A stretch of 64,000 bases of DNA, from assembly GCA_015233465.1 (NCBI GenBank), contig JADFXP010000004.1:1-64000 (forward strand). The letters run 5' to 3'. The translations under genes were made by a program, and so were the position numbers. This stretch comes from Candidatus Magnetominusculus dajiuhuensis. GTDB taxonomy: Bacteria; Nitrospirota; Thermodesulfovibrionia; Thermodesulfovibrionales; Magnetobacteriaceae. Below are positions 1 through 8,708 of the stretch, piece after piece; positions within the stretch are counted from its first letter, which is position 1, and every line of letters starts with the position of its first letter. The notes beneath the pieces were generated by a model, which saw only the letters and a program-made list of their open reading frames with translations, had not been told where the DNA came from and searched no databases.

Positions 1-162
1 CTCATGAATTTCAAATAATCCTAAAATAACCATTCATCCTTTTATATATATCTTTAATGCCATCGGGATAAGGATACTTCACTCATTGATTTTTCTATAA
101 TGAGATTATCAGGGTTGCCCTGTTCTGATTAATAAATCCATTATTTGATAGGAGAACACTCA

Positions 163-276
163 ATGATTAAACTCTATAAGTATAACAAAGCCACAAATAC
201 CTTAGTTTTAGTAGATTACGGCGTTCCAAATAAAATCTATTTATATCTGAGTCAAGGATATCTGATCGGCAAATAA
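163..276 (+). CDS. small hypothetical protein, 37 aa
   Basis: A 37-codon frame starts at an ATG with AGGAG placed 8 nt upstream (150-154) and ends with TAA. The product has alternating polar and aliphatic residues (KLYKYNKATNTLVLVDYG), suggesting a small beta-rich fold. I recognise no family. The good ribosome site is the main support. It precedes the AAA+ ATPase gene by 88 nt and may be co-transcribed. Confidence 0.4.
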   Translation: MIKLYKYNKATNTLVLVDYGVPNKIYLYLSQGYLIGK

Positions 277-364
277 TTATTGATTGGTCATCTATTATAG
301 ACAGAATTGTATATATTTTATTCAATAGTAGCCCTATTCGATTGGGCTTTAAGGAGCGGGATTT

Positions 365-2503
365 ATGTATCTAAGACTAGACGATAATATATCAAGATAT
401 TTATTTGTCTCAGATTTAGGCGAAAAAATGTCATATAAATACCTTAAAAATCTCATAAATTCAAGGTTTATCTACGACAGAACAGATAAGATATTTAATT
501 ATGTTAAGGAATGCTTTGGCGATAACTATACGTTTAAAATCATCTATAAAAATCATCCTGTTATTAAGCAAAAGATTAATAACGGTGAAGATATTACTAA
601 TGATCTGATAGCCAAAATTCTAAAAAATGATTTTTTACCATTAATTGAGGATAAAATTGATAAACTGTCAACGAAGAAATCTTCCATTTATAAGCGTATT
701 GACAATATTCAAAATGTATTCAAATTAAATAATATAGAAACAGAAATCATGATTTTTCATTATTTAATTACAGTGAATTATGTTGTAGATCATCATATAG
801 GGCGAGAATTAGGATTAGAGGGACCGAAACACTTTGAATATTTTGGTCACATTTTATTAAATGTAAACAGATCAACTTTCTTGAATGTTATGTCGAAAGG
901 GACTCTCATAAAAACAGGTATTTTAGTGGAAAGAGAGCAGGGGAATATTCAGATTAGCTTATGGTGTGAAAATTACTTATCATCCAGAACACCACAAGAT
1001 TTAGGTCATAAGTTTTTCACAAGAGAGAATAATGAATCTTTAAAGGTTAGTGATTTTGATGTACCTGAAGCAGAGTTATCTGTTTTAGATATTTTATTGA
1101 AGAGCAAAGAAAAATTTAACATATTAATTTACGGCACACCTGGAACTGGCAAGACATCATTTGTTGGAAGCCTTGCAAAGAAGTATAATCAAAACTTGCT
1201 GACTGTTAAAATCCCAGATGAAAATACAAATCTTGAGCGGATCAGTTATTTGAATGCTGTGATAACTATTGCAGATAACAATTCCATTATTTTGGTTGAT
1301 GAGGCAGATGAAATATTGAACTCGTCTGACTCTGGATTATTTAGAGGTCAAGTCAATAAAAGTTGGATTAATGGTTTTCTTGATAACCATAAGAAAAAGA
1401 TAGTATGGATTGTCAATAGGGTTAGCAATATAGACTCCTCAACCATGAGGAGATTTTCATTCACTATGGAGTTCAAAAGCTTTAATGATAATAAGCGTCT
1501 TAAGGTTATAAAATCTTCGCTTAGTAAAAATGGCTTTAATGATTATTTCTCAGAAGAGGAGTTAAAGGCACTATGTAAGGATTATTCAGTTAATGCTGGC
1601 GGGATAGTAGATGCGATAAAGGTCTTAAAGATCAATAAGCGGACTAAAAAGGAATCTGCCTTAAATATGCTTAAAACATTACTTAAAAATCATGAAAAAG
1701 CAATAAACGGTAAAGTATCTAATTGTAATAACAGCAATAGAACAGGGAATTATTCATTGGACGGGCTTAATACCTCACATAAGCTGGATGATATTATCAA
1801 CATTCTCAAGAGGTATGCAAATAAAAGGGAAGATAAAGTATTAGATCACCGCTCAATAACAATGCTGTTACACGGAATGCCAGGAACAGGAAAATCTGAG
1901 TTTGTCTACCATCTGGGAAGTCTGCTTGAAAGAGAAGTCTCGTTAAAGAGATGCTCTGAAATAACATCTAAATGGGTTGGGGAGACTGAAAAGAATATAG
2001 CAGAAGCATTTGAAGAAGCCTCAGAAGAGGATAGGATTTTATTTTTTGATGAAGCGGACTCTTTCTTATATCCAAGACATATTGCTGAGCATTCATGGGA
2101 AAAGACTGCTACTAATGAGCTTCTAACTCAGATTGAGAGTTTTAGGGGGATAGTTATCTTTGCAACTAATGATCTGAAGGGCTTAGACCATGCGGCACTA
2201 AGGAGATTCAAATTTAAGATAGAGTTCTTGCCTCTAAAGCCAGAGTCTAATTTACATTTTTATAACCTATTACTTAGCCCTCTCATAAATATAAATAATA
2301 AATCAGAATTAACAGCCAATGAAATTAATCAAATAAAAAGTATACGGAATCTTACTCCAGGGGATTTTAATGTGGTAAAGGAACAATATATTTTCATTGA
2401 TTCCTCTGAGATAACTCATAAAATGTTAATAGATGCGCTGATAAATGAAACAAAATATAAAACCTCAAATCAAAAGCGAATCGGATTCGCTTTTGATGAA
2501 TAA
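365..2503 (+). CDS. tandem AAA+ ATPase (Cdc48/FtsH-like modules)
   Basis: A 712-aa protein with an N-terminal region of unknown fold (about 1-230) followed by two AAA+ ATPase modules. Module 1 has Walker A GTPGTGKT at 257-264 and Walker B ending D312-E313; module 2 has GMPGTGKS at 504-511 and Walker B FFDEADS around D562-E563. Both look catalytically complete, and each is followed by a conserved arginine-rich segment (MRRFSF, LRRFKF). Such double-ring ATPases remodel or unfold protein complexes; in a mobile element it may act on the replication or partition machinery, which is inference. The start ATG has AGGAG 8 nt upstream (352-356), and a short GC hairpin (330-348) lies just before that site. 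The 3' end of the gene overlaps a terminator-like palindrome. Confidence 0.8.
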   Translation: MYLRLDDNISRYLFVSDLGEKMSYKYLKNLINSRFIYDRTDKIFNYVKECFGDNYTFKIIYKNHPVIKQKINNGEDITNDLIAKILKNDFLPLIEDKIDKLSTKKSSIYKRIDNIQNVFKLNNIETEIMIFHYLITVNYVVDHHIGRELGLEGPKHFEYFGHILLNVNRSTFLNVMSKGTLIKTGILVEREQGNIQISLWCENYLSSRTPQDLGHKFFTRENNESLKVSDFDVPEAELSVLDILLKSKEKFNILIYGTPGTGKTSFVGSLAKKYNQNLLTVKIPDENTNLERISYLNAVITIADNNSIILVDEADEILNSSDSGLFRGQVNKSWINGFLDNHKKKIVWIVNRVSNIDSSTMRRFSFTMEFKSFNDNKRLKVIKSSLSKNGFNDYFSEEELKALCKDYSVNAGGIVDAIKVLKINKRTKKESALNMLKTLLKNHEKAINGKVSNCNNSNRTGNYSLDGLNTSHKLDDIINILKRYANKREDKVLDHRSITMLLHGMPGTGKSEFVYHLGSLLEREVSLKRCSEITSKWVGETEKNIAEAFEEASEEDRILFFDEADSFLYPRHIAEHSWEKTATNELLTQIESFRGIVIFATNDLKGLDHAALRRFKFKIEFLPLKPESNLHFYNLLLSPLININNKSELTANEINQIKSIRNLTPGDFNVVKEQYIFIDSSEITHKMLIDALINETKYKTSNQKRIGFAFDE
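2472..2494 (+). terminator. palindrome overlapping the 3' end of the AAA+ gene, probable terminator
   Basis: Arms AAAAGCGAATC (2472-2482) and GATTCGCTTTT (2484-2494) are perfectly complementary and sit inside the last codons of the upstream gene, whose stop is at 2501. The stem ends in TTTT. It looks like an intrinsic terminator folded into coding sequence. The T run is short, so termination may be weak. Confidence 0.5.
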
Positions 2504-2629
2504 AAATGTTTTTTGCTTATAACTGAAGACTTGAATTGTTTGTCAATAAAAAACCATTCAGAAGTTATATTAATCTTTTAAAGAGGAACATTCCTTAAAA
2601 TGATTTGGTTCTAATAATTGGAGGCAGAT

Positions 2630-5263
2630 ATGGATCGGATAAATCAAAGAACAGACCAGAAATTCAATATTGAAGAAATGTATGCCTCAGAACTGCAATC
2701 ATTCAAACCTTATGGCAATAATAAAGCAAAGGCTCTATGTCCATTCCATAAAGATACCTCACCAAGCTTTCTAGTAGACCTTATAAATGGAAATTATAGA
2801 TGTTTAGGCTGCGGGGTTAAAGGTAATGTCTTGGACTTTTATAACAAGAAAAAGCTGAAAGGATATACAAACATCAAGGAAACTCCGACTAAAGAGGCAG
2901 AGGTTCAAACTAAAGGAAATAATCGAATCGTTGCTTCTTATGATTATAAAGATGAAGACGGGAGATTACTTTATCAAATTGTCAGATATAATCCAAAGAA
3001 ATTTGCAATAAGGAGACCAAACGGTGACAATGGATGGGTATATAATGCTAAAGGTCTGAAAATGATTCTCTACAATCTGCCTAAAGTAATTCTATCAAAT
3101 AACATTATAGTTGTTGAAGGAGAAAAGGATGTTGATAGCCTTAATTTGATTGGTCTAACTGCAACAAGTAATCCCTTTGGCGCTGGAGTTTGGAAGGCTG
3201 GATATAATAAGTATTTTAAGGACAAAGATGTTGTTATTATTCCTGATAATGATGACCCCGGACAAAAGCATGCCCTTATGGTTGCAAATAATATAAGGGG
3301 TATTGCGGCATCAATAAAAATAATAACCTTGTCTGATGTACCAGATAAGGGGGATATCTCTGATTGGTTATTTAAAGGTGGTACTAAGGAAAAACTCATT
3401 GATCTTATAAAATCCACAGAAATATGGAGACCTCAAGATATAGATAATTCTACCGATAATCCTATTATCAAGCCTATTATTAAACATTTCGTTGCTGATG
3501 ACGATATATCAGATTTAAATGAAGAACTTGAGGATTCAAAAGATACCACAGACCCACTATATTTTGTAGACGAAGATGGCTGCCTATGTAGATGGAAAGA
3601 CACGAAGATCGGTAGAATTAAAGTCGTTCTTGCAAACTTTGATGCTCATATAACTGAAGAAGTTGAAGAAGATGACGGACTAACTAAAATCTTTAAGTTC
3701 GCCATAGAAGGTAAGACCCTAAACAGTCAGTTCCCAACAATAGAAATTACAGCCAATACATTTGCTAATATGGGATGGGTATTTCAGTGGGGCAACAAAG
3801 CAATCCTGTCTCCTGGTATGTTTATAAAAGATTATGTTAGACATGCTATACAAATAAAATCTGATCCTAAGAGGACAACTATTTTTACCCACACTGGATG
3901 GAGAAAGGTAGATAATAAATGGGTCTATCTCTCTTATAACGGTGCAATAGGTGCAGAGAATATATCGGTTAGATTATCTAAAGAACTTGAGAAATATAGG
4001 TTGCCGCTGACTATAGAAAATGAGATAGAAGCCATCAAGGCAAGTTTATCGTTTTTGAACATTGGGAAGATAGAGATTACTCTGCCTTTATTTTGTCTTG
4101 CATATTTAGCTCCTTTGACCTCACTTCTAGAGCCCATGCCTAACTTCTCTGGATATTGTTACGGGGAGACTGGAACATTCAAATCAACATTAGCAACCTT
4201 GCTACTTTCACATTTTGGCAACTTCAATTCTATAAATCAACTATCAAATTTTGACGATACGGTTAATAATCTTGAGAAAAGGGCATTCACCCTTAAAGAT
4301 ATATTAATGGTTTTGGATGATTATCATCCTTCTATGCAGAAGGGAGACGCTCAGAAAAAAGAGTCAACAGCGCAAAGGATAATTCGGTCATTCAGTAATA
4401 GGACTGGTCGTGGCAGACTCAATCCCGATGGATCGGATAAAGGTAGATTTGAGCCCAGAGGAATGTTGTTAGTTACTGGTGAAGAGCTGGTTGGACTGAC
4501 CAGTACACTTGCAAGGACATTAGTTATAGAAATTAATAAAGGTGATATAAACTTAGATCAACTATCATATTTACAGAAAAGCAGTCATCTGCTTCCTCAT
4601 GCCATGGCTTCCTATATTACTTGGGTTCAGGAAAACATGGATAGAATCATTAAGGGGTTTCCAGATAGGTTTATTCAGATCAGAAACAGCGTATCAAATA
4701 TTAATCTGCATAAAAAATTACCAGAACAGATTACTTTCTTATATTTTGCCTTAGAGACATTACTTGAATGGACAATAGAAAAGGGTGTATTGGATGTGAG
4801 TGAGTGCAACGATATAAAAGAAAACGCAAATGAAATATTTAATAACCTTATCACAAGCCAATCAAAGAGGCTTGAGCATGAAGACCCTATAAAACTCTTT
4901 CAGGATGTTATAGCGACACTACTTACACAAGGAAAGATAAGGCTTGAGCATAAGGATTATGAATCAAATTATAAAGGTGGAGAGAAAGGCGAATTATTAG
5001 GATATTACGACGAATTTTATCTTTATCTATTGCCCACTGCTACTTGGAATACCTTACAAAGATACTGTATTTCTGAGGGGTCATATTTCCCGATGAGTAA
5101 AATAACTTTGTATCAGATGATGAAAAATAAGGGTTTGCTTGAAGTAAGTCCAAACGGTAGGTCTACTATGAATTATAAGATTAAGGGAGAGCAAAGACGT
5201 TTTCTGAAAATAAAGATAGGGGGTATATGCTCAGGAGAGGTAGCGGAGGTAGACATTGACTGA
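2630..5263 (+). CDS. CHC2 zinc-finger/TOPRIM primase fused to a P-loop helicase-like domain
   Basis: A 877-aa replication protein. The N-terminal CHC2 zinc finger is C37-x2-H40-x17-C58-x2-C61. The TOPRIM core follows with E163 (VVEGEKD) and D206/D208 (IPDNDDPG), which bind metal for primer synthesis in DnaG-type primases. A middle region is of DUF927-like character, and a P-loop GETGTFKS lies at 512-519. This order is known from phage and plasmid primase-helicases that start replication of their own DNA. I chose ATG 2630 because GGAGG (2620-2624) lies 5 nt upstream; the longer frame from TTG 2618 would overlap that site. The neighbours (origin-like repeats directly downstream, family B polymerase further on) support a replication role. 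Confidence 0.85.
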   Translation: MDRINQRTDQKFNIEEMYASELQSFKPYGNNKAKALCPFHKDTSPSFLVDLINGNYRCLGCGVKGNVLDFYNKKKLKGYTNIKETPTKEAEVQTKGNNRIVASYDYKDEDGRLLYQIVRYNPKKFAIRRPNGDNGWVYNAKGLKMILYNLPKVILSNNIIVVEGEKDVDSLNLIGLTATSNPFGAGVWKAGYNKYFKDKDVVIIPDNDDPGQKHALMVANNIRGIAASIKIITLSDVPDKGDISDWLFKGGTKEKLIDLIKSTEIWRPQDIDNSTDNPIIKPIIKHFVADDDISDLNEELEDSKDTTDPLYFVDEDGCLCRWKDTKIGRIKVVLANFDAHITEEVEEDDGLTKIFKFAIEGKTLNSQFPTIEITANTFANMGWVFQWGNKAILSPGMFIKDYVRHAIQIKSDPKRTTIFTHTGWRKVDNKWVYLSYNGAIGAENISVRLSKELEKYRLPLTIENEIEAIKASLSFLNIGKIEITLPLFCLAYLAPLTSLLEPMPNFSGYCYGETGTFKSTLATLLLSHFGNFNSINQLSNFDDTVNNLEKRAFTLKDILMVLDDYHPSMQKGDAQKKESTAQRIIRSFSNRTGRGRLNPDGSDKGRFEPRGMLLVTGEELVGLTSTLARTLVIEINKGDINLDQLSYLQKSSHLLPHAMASYITWVQENMDRIIKGFPDRFIQIRNSVSNINLHKKLPEQITFLYFALETLLEWTIEKGVLDVSECNDIKENANEIFNNLITSQSKRLEHEDPIKLFQDVIATLLTQGKIRLEHKDYESNYKGGEKGELLGYYDEFYLYLLPTATWNTLQRYCISEGSYFPMSKITLYQMMKNKGLLEVSPNGRSTMNYKIKGEQRRFLKIKIGGICSGEVAEVDID

Positions 5264-5309
5264 AAGGCTTGAAGGACGGGCATTTTACGGTTACCGATGG
5301 TATGTCAAA

Positions 5310-5395
5310 AACGGTAACCAAGCGGTAGCCGAGCGGTATTCAGGATAGAAAAAGTTTAAAAGTAGCTACCGCTGAGTTACCGCTAAAATACCGCT
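5310..5395. repeat. inverted iteron array, candidate replication origin or operator
   Basis: Three copies of (A/G)CGGTA occur at exact 11-bp steps (CGGTA starting at 5312, 5323 and 5334). They are mirrored by three copies of TACCGCT, also at exact 11-bp steps (5367, 5378, 5389). The halves face each other across an A-rich spacer (about 5339-5366). An additional related palindromic copy, CGGTTACCG, lies at 5288-5296. One helical turn between copies means all sites lie on one face of the DNA. The placement right behind the primase gene suggests an origin bound by an initiator; an autoregulatory operator is the alternative. Confidence 0.6.
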
Positions 5396-5531
5396 TTAAG
5401 ATATATAGAGGTAACCCAAAAAGCAAGGCGGGACGCTGGGTTTCAGCTCTGGCTACCTTGTATACCTCATCGGGACATACCCCTATACCTTTGTTTTCTT
5501 CTAAGTATTATTTAATGAATGGAGGTTGGTA

Positions 5532-5693
5532 ATGGAACATAATCTTTGAATATATAAACAAGAAGGCTTCCAGTTAGAAGGCACAGTTAATGATAAGACA
5601 GATCACTGCGACAACTGTGGATTTCTCTATCATAAAAACTATATTAATTCTCATTGCCTTGTTTGCGGTAAATACACATTAGGATTAAATTAA
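5532..5693 (+). pseudogene. small zinc-ribbon protein gene interrupted by an in-frame TGA
   Basis: A strong ribosome site (GGAGG, 5521-5525) precedes ATG 5532, but codon 6 is TGA (5547-5549). The same frame then runs open for 47 more codons to TAA 5691. The downstream part holds two CxxC pairs (CDNCG and CLVCG) 15 residues apart, a typical small zinc ribbon. The likeliest reading is a gene of about 53 codons killed by one nonsense change; recoding of the TGA is discussed under findings. Neither part is long enough to name a family. Confidence 0.5.
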
Positions 5694-5722
5694 AATTAAA
5701 TATATTTATAAGGAGGATTCAA

Positions 5723-6043
5723 ATGTGGAATCAACCGACAGCAAAACAGTTAGCAAAGATACCAGCGTTATATTCAACTGAAGAGGTTGCTTTGAAGGGT
5801 AAGAAAATTTATATGCACTTCTTCATTGGCGGATCAGATTGGTATATTGCTGAATATGATGAGAAAAACGGCTTATTCTTTGGGTATGCGATACTTAATA
5901 ATGATCTTGAGATGGGCGAATGGGGTTATTTTTCATTCCAAGAGTTGAAAGACATAAAGGTTGGAGGGTGGCTGGAAGTTGACAGAGATAAATATTGGGA
6001 GGTCTGTAATGCTTCAGAGGTTGAGAAGATAATAAATGTCTAA
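5723..6043 (+). CDS. DUF2958 family protein
   Basis: A 106-aa protein matching the DUF2958 pattern I know from plasmids, phages and integrative elements. It has an early IPALYSTEEV, then HFFIGGSDWYIAEYD, LFFGYAILN, EWGYFS and a C-terminal EVDRDKYW. The family is rich in aromatic residues and acidic turns; its biochemical function is not known to me. The start ATG has AAGGAGG about 7 nt upstream. It sits between the broken zinc-ribbon gene and the DUF2130 gene in the accessory part of the element, the usual setting for this family. Confidence 0.75.
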   Translation: MWNQPTAKQLAKIPALYSTEEVALKGKKIYMHFFIGGSDWYIAEYDEKNGLFFGYAILNNDLEMGEWGYFSFQELKDIKVGGWLEVDRDKYWEVCNASEVEKIINV

Positions 6044-6086
6044 TTAGAATAACCTAATTGAAGAGGATTTTAATCTTATTCTCAAA

Positions 6087-6165
6087 TATATCTTCGAGAC
6101 ACTGGAAGGTATTTCTCTTGACCTTCCAGATATTAATGGCTACATTAATGCCAATCAGATATAAA
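6087..6165 (+). repeat. copy 1 of a dispersed intergenic hairpin element
   Basis: Perfect 9-bp arms CTGGAAGGT (6102-6110) and ACCTTCCAG (6121-6129) enclose the loop ATTTCTCTTG. The block is preceded by ATATATCTTCGAGACA and followed by ATTAATGGC. Related blocks occur at 7511-7581 and twice, in opposite orientations, at 13735-13849. All lie between genes of this element. Confidence 0.55.
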
Positions 6166-6219
6166 AATATATGTCTCTTTATGATAAAATATTAAATTCT
6201 ATATAAGGGTGGGTAAAAT

Positions 6220-7461
6220 ATGAAAACTCAGGAACAAAATATTAAATGTCCTCAATGTGGGGTTTCAATTTCTATTGATGATGTTTTAACACGTCAAATT
6301 GAAGGGAAAATTAAGAAGGACTTTGAGTTAGCCCAAAAAGCCAAAGACGAAGAATTTGCAAAAAAATCTGAGGAGTTAAAAAGACAGGCATCAGAAATTG
6401 AAGAGAATAGAAAGAATATCAATTTAGCTGTGGCATCTCAAGTGGCTACCCAGATAGAAAATGAAAAACTGAAACTTTTCAAAGAGGCTAAAGTAGAAGC
6501 AGAAAAAGAGCAAAATATGAAAACAGAATTTTTGCAAGAAAAATTGAAGGACATGGATGAAAAATTGACTTTGGCAAAAAAGAATGAAGTTGAAATGCTC
6601 AAAGAAAAGATAAAATTGAAAGAAGATAAAGAGGCTTTTGAGTTAGAGAAAATTCGTCAACTGGAAGAGGCGAAGAAGGTAATATTAGAAGAAGCAAAAC
6701 AAAAAGCTACAGAGGAACAACAATATATTATTGCTCAACTAAAGAAGCAAATAACAGATATAACTAAGGCTAAAGATGATCTGTCTCGTAAACTTGAACA
6801 AGGTTCACAACAAACACAGGGAGAAGTTTTAGAGTTGGAGCTTGAAACAATCTTAAAGGCTGAATTTCCGCAAGATAACATTGAGGCAGTGAAAAAAGGT
6901 GAAAAAGGTGCAGATATAATTCATAAAATCATAGATAATTCAGGTCGCTTATGCGGACAGATTATATGGGAAGCAAAAAAGACAAAGGCTTGGAGCGAGG
7001 GTTGGATTCAAAAACTTAAAGATGACCAAAGATCAATCAAGGCTGATTTAGCAGTAATTGTATCTATTATGTTACCAGAAGATGTTAAAGGATTTTCACT
7101 ACGCAATGGCGTTTTTGTTTGTGATATGAAATTTGCAGTTAATTTAGCCTCTCTCTTGAGATATGACTTAATCAAAGTGTCTGAAGCAAATAGAGCATTA
7201 ATCGGCAAAGATGAAAAGAAAGAAATTGTTTATGGATATATAAACAGTATAGATTTTAGACAAAGACTTCAAGCAATTGCTGAGGCATTTATTGAAATGA
7301 AGAATGATATTGATAAGGAGAAAAGGGCTTATCAAGCTATCTGGGCTAAAAGAGAGAAACAAGTGCAACGAGTTCTTGACAATACCTATGGAATTTACGG
7401 AGACCTTAAAGGGCTGACCGGAGGTACAGTACAGGAGATCAAAATTTTAGAACTTGAATAA
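6220..7461 (+). CDS. DUF2130 domain protein with long coiled coil
   Basis: A 413-aa protein. A short Cys pair at the N-terminus (C10-P-Q-C13) looks like half of a zinc knuckle. Residues about 25-195 are a strongly charged Glu/Lys heptad-type coiled coil. The rest, from about 200, matches the DUF2130 pattern (GADIIH, CGQIIWEAKKTKAWSEGW, MKFAVNLASLLR). The IIWEAKKT stretch with an upstream acidic residue resembles a PD-(D/E)xK nuclease core, which is my inference for this family. The ribosome site is GGGTGGG, about 9 nt before ATG. It stands alone between two intergenic hairpin elements. Confidence 0.75.
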   Translation: MKTQEQNIKCPQCGVSISIDDVLTRQIEGKIKKDFELAQKAKDEEFAKKSEELKRQASEIEENRKNINLAVASQVATQIENEKLKLFKEAKVEAEKEQNMKTEFLQEKLKDMDEKLTLAKKNEVEMLKEKIKLKEDKEAFELEKIRQLEEAKKVILEEAKQKATEEQQYIIAQLKKQITDITKAKDDLSRKLEQGSQQTQGEVLELELETILKAEFPQDNIEAVKKGEKGADIIHKIIDNSGRLCGQIIWEAKKTKAWSEGWIQKLKDDQRSIKADLAVIVSIMLPEDVKGFSLRNGVFVCDMKFAVNLASLLRYDLIKVSEANRALIGKDEKKEIVYGYINSIDFRQRLQAIAEAFIEMKNDIDKEKRAYQAIWAKREKQVQRVLDNTYGIYGDLKGLTGGTVQEIKILELE

Positions 7462-7510
7462 ATTCAGTAATATGAATTTTATAAACTAACACCTTGATAG
7501 AATCCTCTCT

Positions 7511-7581
7511 TGCCATTCCAAGACAAGAAGAGGTATTTCTCTTGATTTTTTAAGGATAAATGGCTATTTATATGCCAACTT
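7511..7581 (+). repeat. copy 2 of the dispersed intergenic hairpin element
   Basis: It shares AGGTATTTCTCTTGA (7531-7545) and the following AAATGGCTA...ATGCCAA with copy 1. The arms here are different, weaker sequences (CAAGA... / ...TCTTG), so loop and flanks are conserved better than the stem. The rest of 7462-7786 is AT-rich and I see no gene in it. Confidence 0.45.
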
Positions 7582-7786
7582 GTAGACAAAATAAGTAAGT
7601 TTATGATATAATCTATTAATAAATGATGGTTTATCATATATAAAAGGATAAAATATATAGTAAAATCATTTATGGGGCATAAAATATTTGATGAAATTAT
7701 TATATTTTAATTATAAATCAAACAAAACAATATTCTTAGGCATAAAATATACGTTATAATAAATAAAATAATAATAGGATGATACA

Positions 7787-8152
7787 ATGAAAAACACAAT
7801 ACCTGAAATGGAAGTAGAACATTACGAATCTATTGATATTGTTACAAATGCTAACATATTTTTGAAAATGGCAAAGGATAAATTTAATCTTACAAATAAA
7901 CAGATAGCAGATATACTGGGAATCAGCATGGGGACAATCCTCAGGTGGCGAAGAGACAAAAGAGGCGATCTTAAATATATAAAACTGCTTAGAGACTATA
8001 TTATTAATCGCTCTAAAGAAACAAAACAAGATATTCTTTTAAGAGAAGCCACATTGTTAGAATTATATCGTCATTGCGAAAGCGTTGGTTGGAATAAGAT
8101 TATAGCCGCAGGGAAAGGGATAGATTGTGACGGAGATGATACTGATAAATAA
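7787..8152 (+). CDS. helix-turn-helix DNA-binding protein
   Basis: A 121-aa protein with a central helix-turn-helix at about 35-60 (LTNKQIADILGISMGTILRWRRD), of the kind found in Xre-type regulators and MerR/terminase-small-subunit-like domains. The Trp-Arg-Arg end of the recognition helix is typical. The C-terminal part is acidic (CDGDDTDK). A weak ribosome site (AGGAT) lies about 8 nt before ATG. It is probably a regulator of the element, with unknown targets. It is followed by more than 500 bases without genes, so it may close its own transcript. Confidence 0.6.
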   Translation: MKNTIPEMEVEHYESIDIVTNANIFLKMAKDKFNLTNKQIADILGISMGTILRWRRDKRGDLKYIKLLRDYIINRSKETKQDILLREATLLELYRHCESVGWNKIIAAGKGIDCDGDDTDK

Positions 8153-8579
8153 GAATTTCAAAATAATAATCCCCCTTTTTTTAAGAAAAGCTGTATAAAA
8201 TTGTTCCCCCTACATTAAAAATTACTAAGCAATATAAATAACATAATCCTAAATAATTCCAAACAGTGTCTACCAGCCAGCATATTTAAACATAATGGGA
8301 CTGTCGCCACAGTTAAATTAAGATACTTTTAAAGAAGAAAGGAGTCCTGTAAGTTATTGAAATATATAGATTTTATATTACGCTCAAAATGAAATTTTAG
8401 TCATTTTTACCCTTTTGGTGATAGTCCCTTCATGAATATTCTGAGTTCAGCCATCCTTAAAAATCAATTATATTCCAATAATATTTTTCCCATGTCTAAG
8501 CTAAAACAACCTTATATTCCTGATATATAATGATTTTCCTATCGGAGAAATATTTTTTTTTCAAATATACCTTTTATCC
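8153..8579. other. intergenic region, no gene seen
   Basis: AT-rich spacer with a C5T7 run (about 8171-8182) just after the HTH gene that could end transcription, but without a clear stem. I see no convincing open frame with a ribosome site and no tRNA-like fold. Confidence 0.4.
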
Positions 8580-8610
8580 TTGACAAAGCATATCCCAATA
8601 TGGTTATAGT
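8580..8610 (+). promoter_or_regulatory. sigma70-type promoter for the DUF3102-like gene
   Basis: TTGACA (8580-8585) is followed after 18-19 nt by TTATAG/TATAGT (8604-8610). The -35 is a perfect consensus. The predicted start falls at or just before the large inverted repeat at 8618-8654. Confidence 0.55.
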
Positions 8611-8617
8611 AATAACA

Positions 8618-8654
8618 GAGGTTATCATAAGGTATCAGTAGTAATGATAACCTC
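8618..8654 (+). promoter_or_regulatory. 11-bp inverted repeat in the leader, operator or RNA stem
   Basis: GAGGTTATCAT (8618-8628) and ATGATAACCTC (8644-8654) are perfectly complementary with a 15-nt loop. They lie directly after the promoter and about 55 nt before the start codon. It could be a dimeric repressor site or a 5' RNA hairpin. Confidence 0.5.
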
Positions 8655-8708
8655 ATATAATACAGCCCTCAGGTAGAGGACAATCAAGGTTTTAATGGAG
8701 ATAATAAT

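Noticed and set aside
2618-2629. TTG start for the primase gene
   Set aside because: The ribosome site GGAGG overlaps this codon; ATG 2630 is placed correctly behind it.
5310-5395. CRISPR-like or terminator array
   Set aside because: The 11-bp phasing and mirrored halves fit protein-binding iterons; there are no spacers and no T run.
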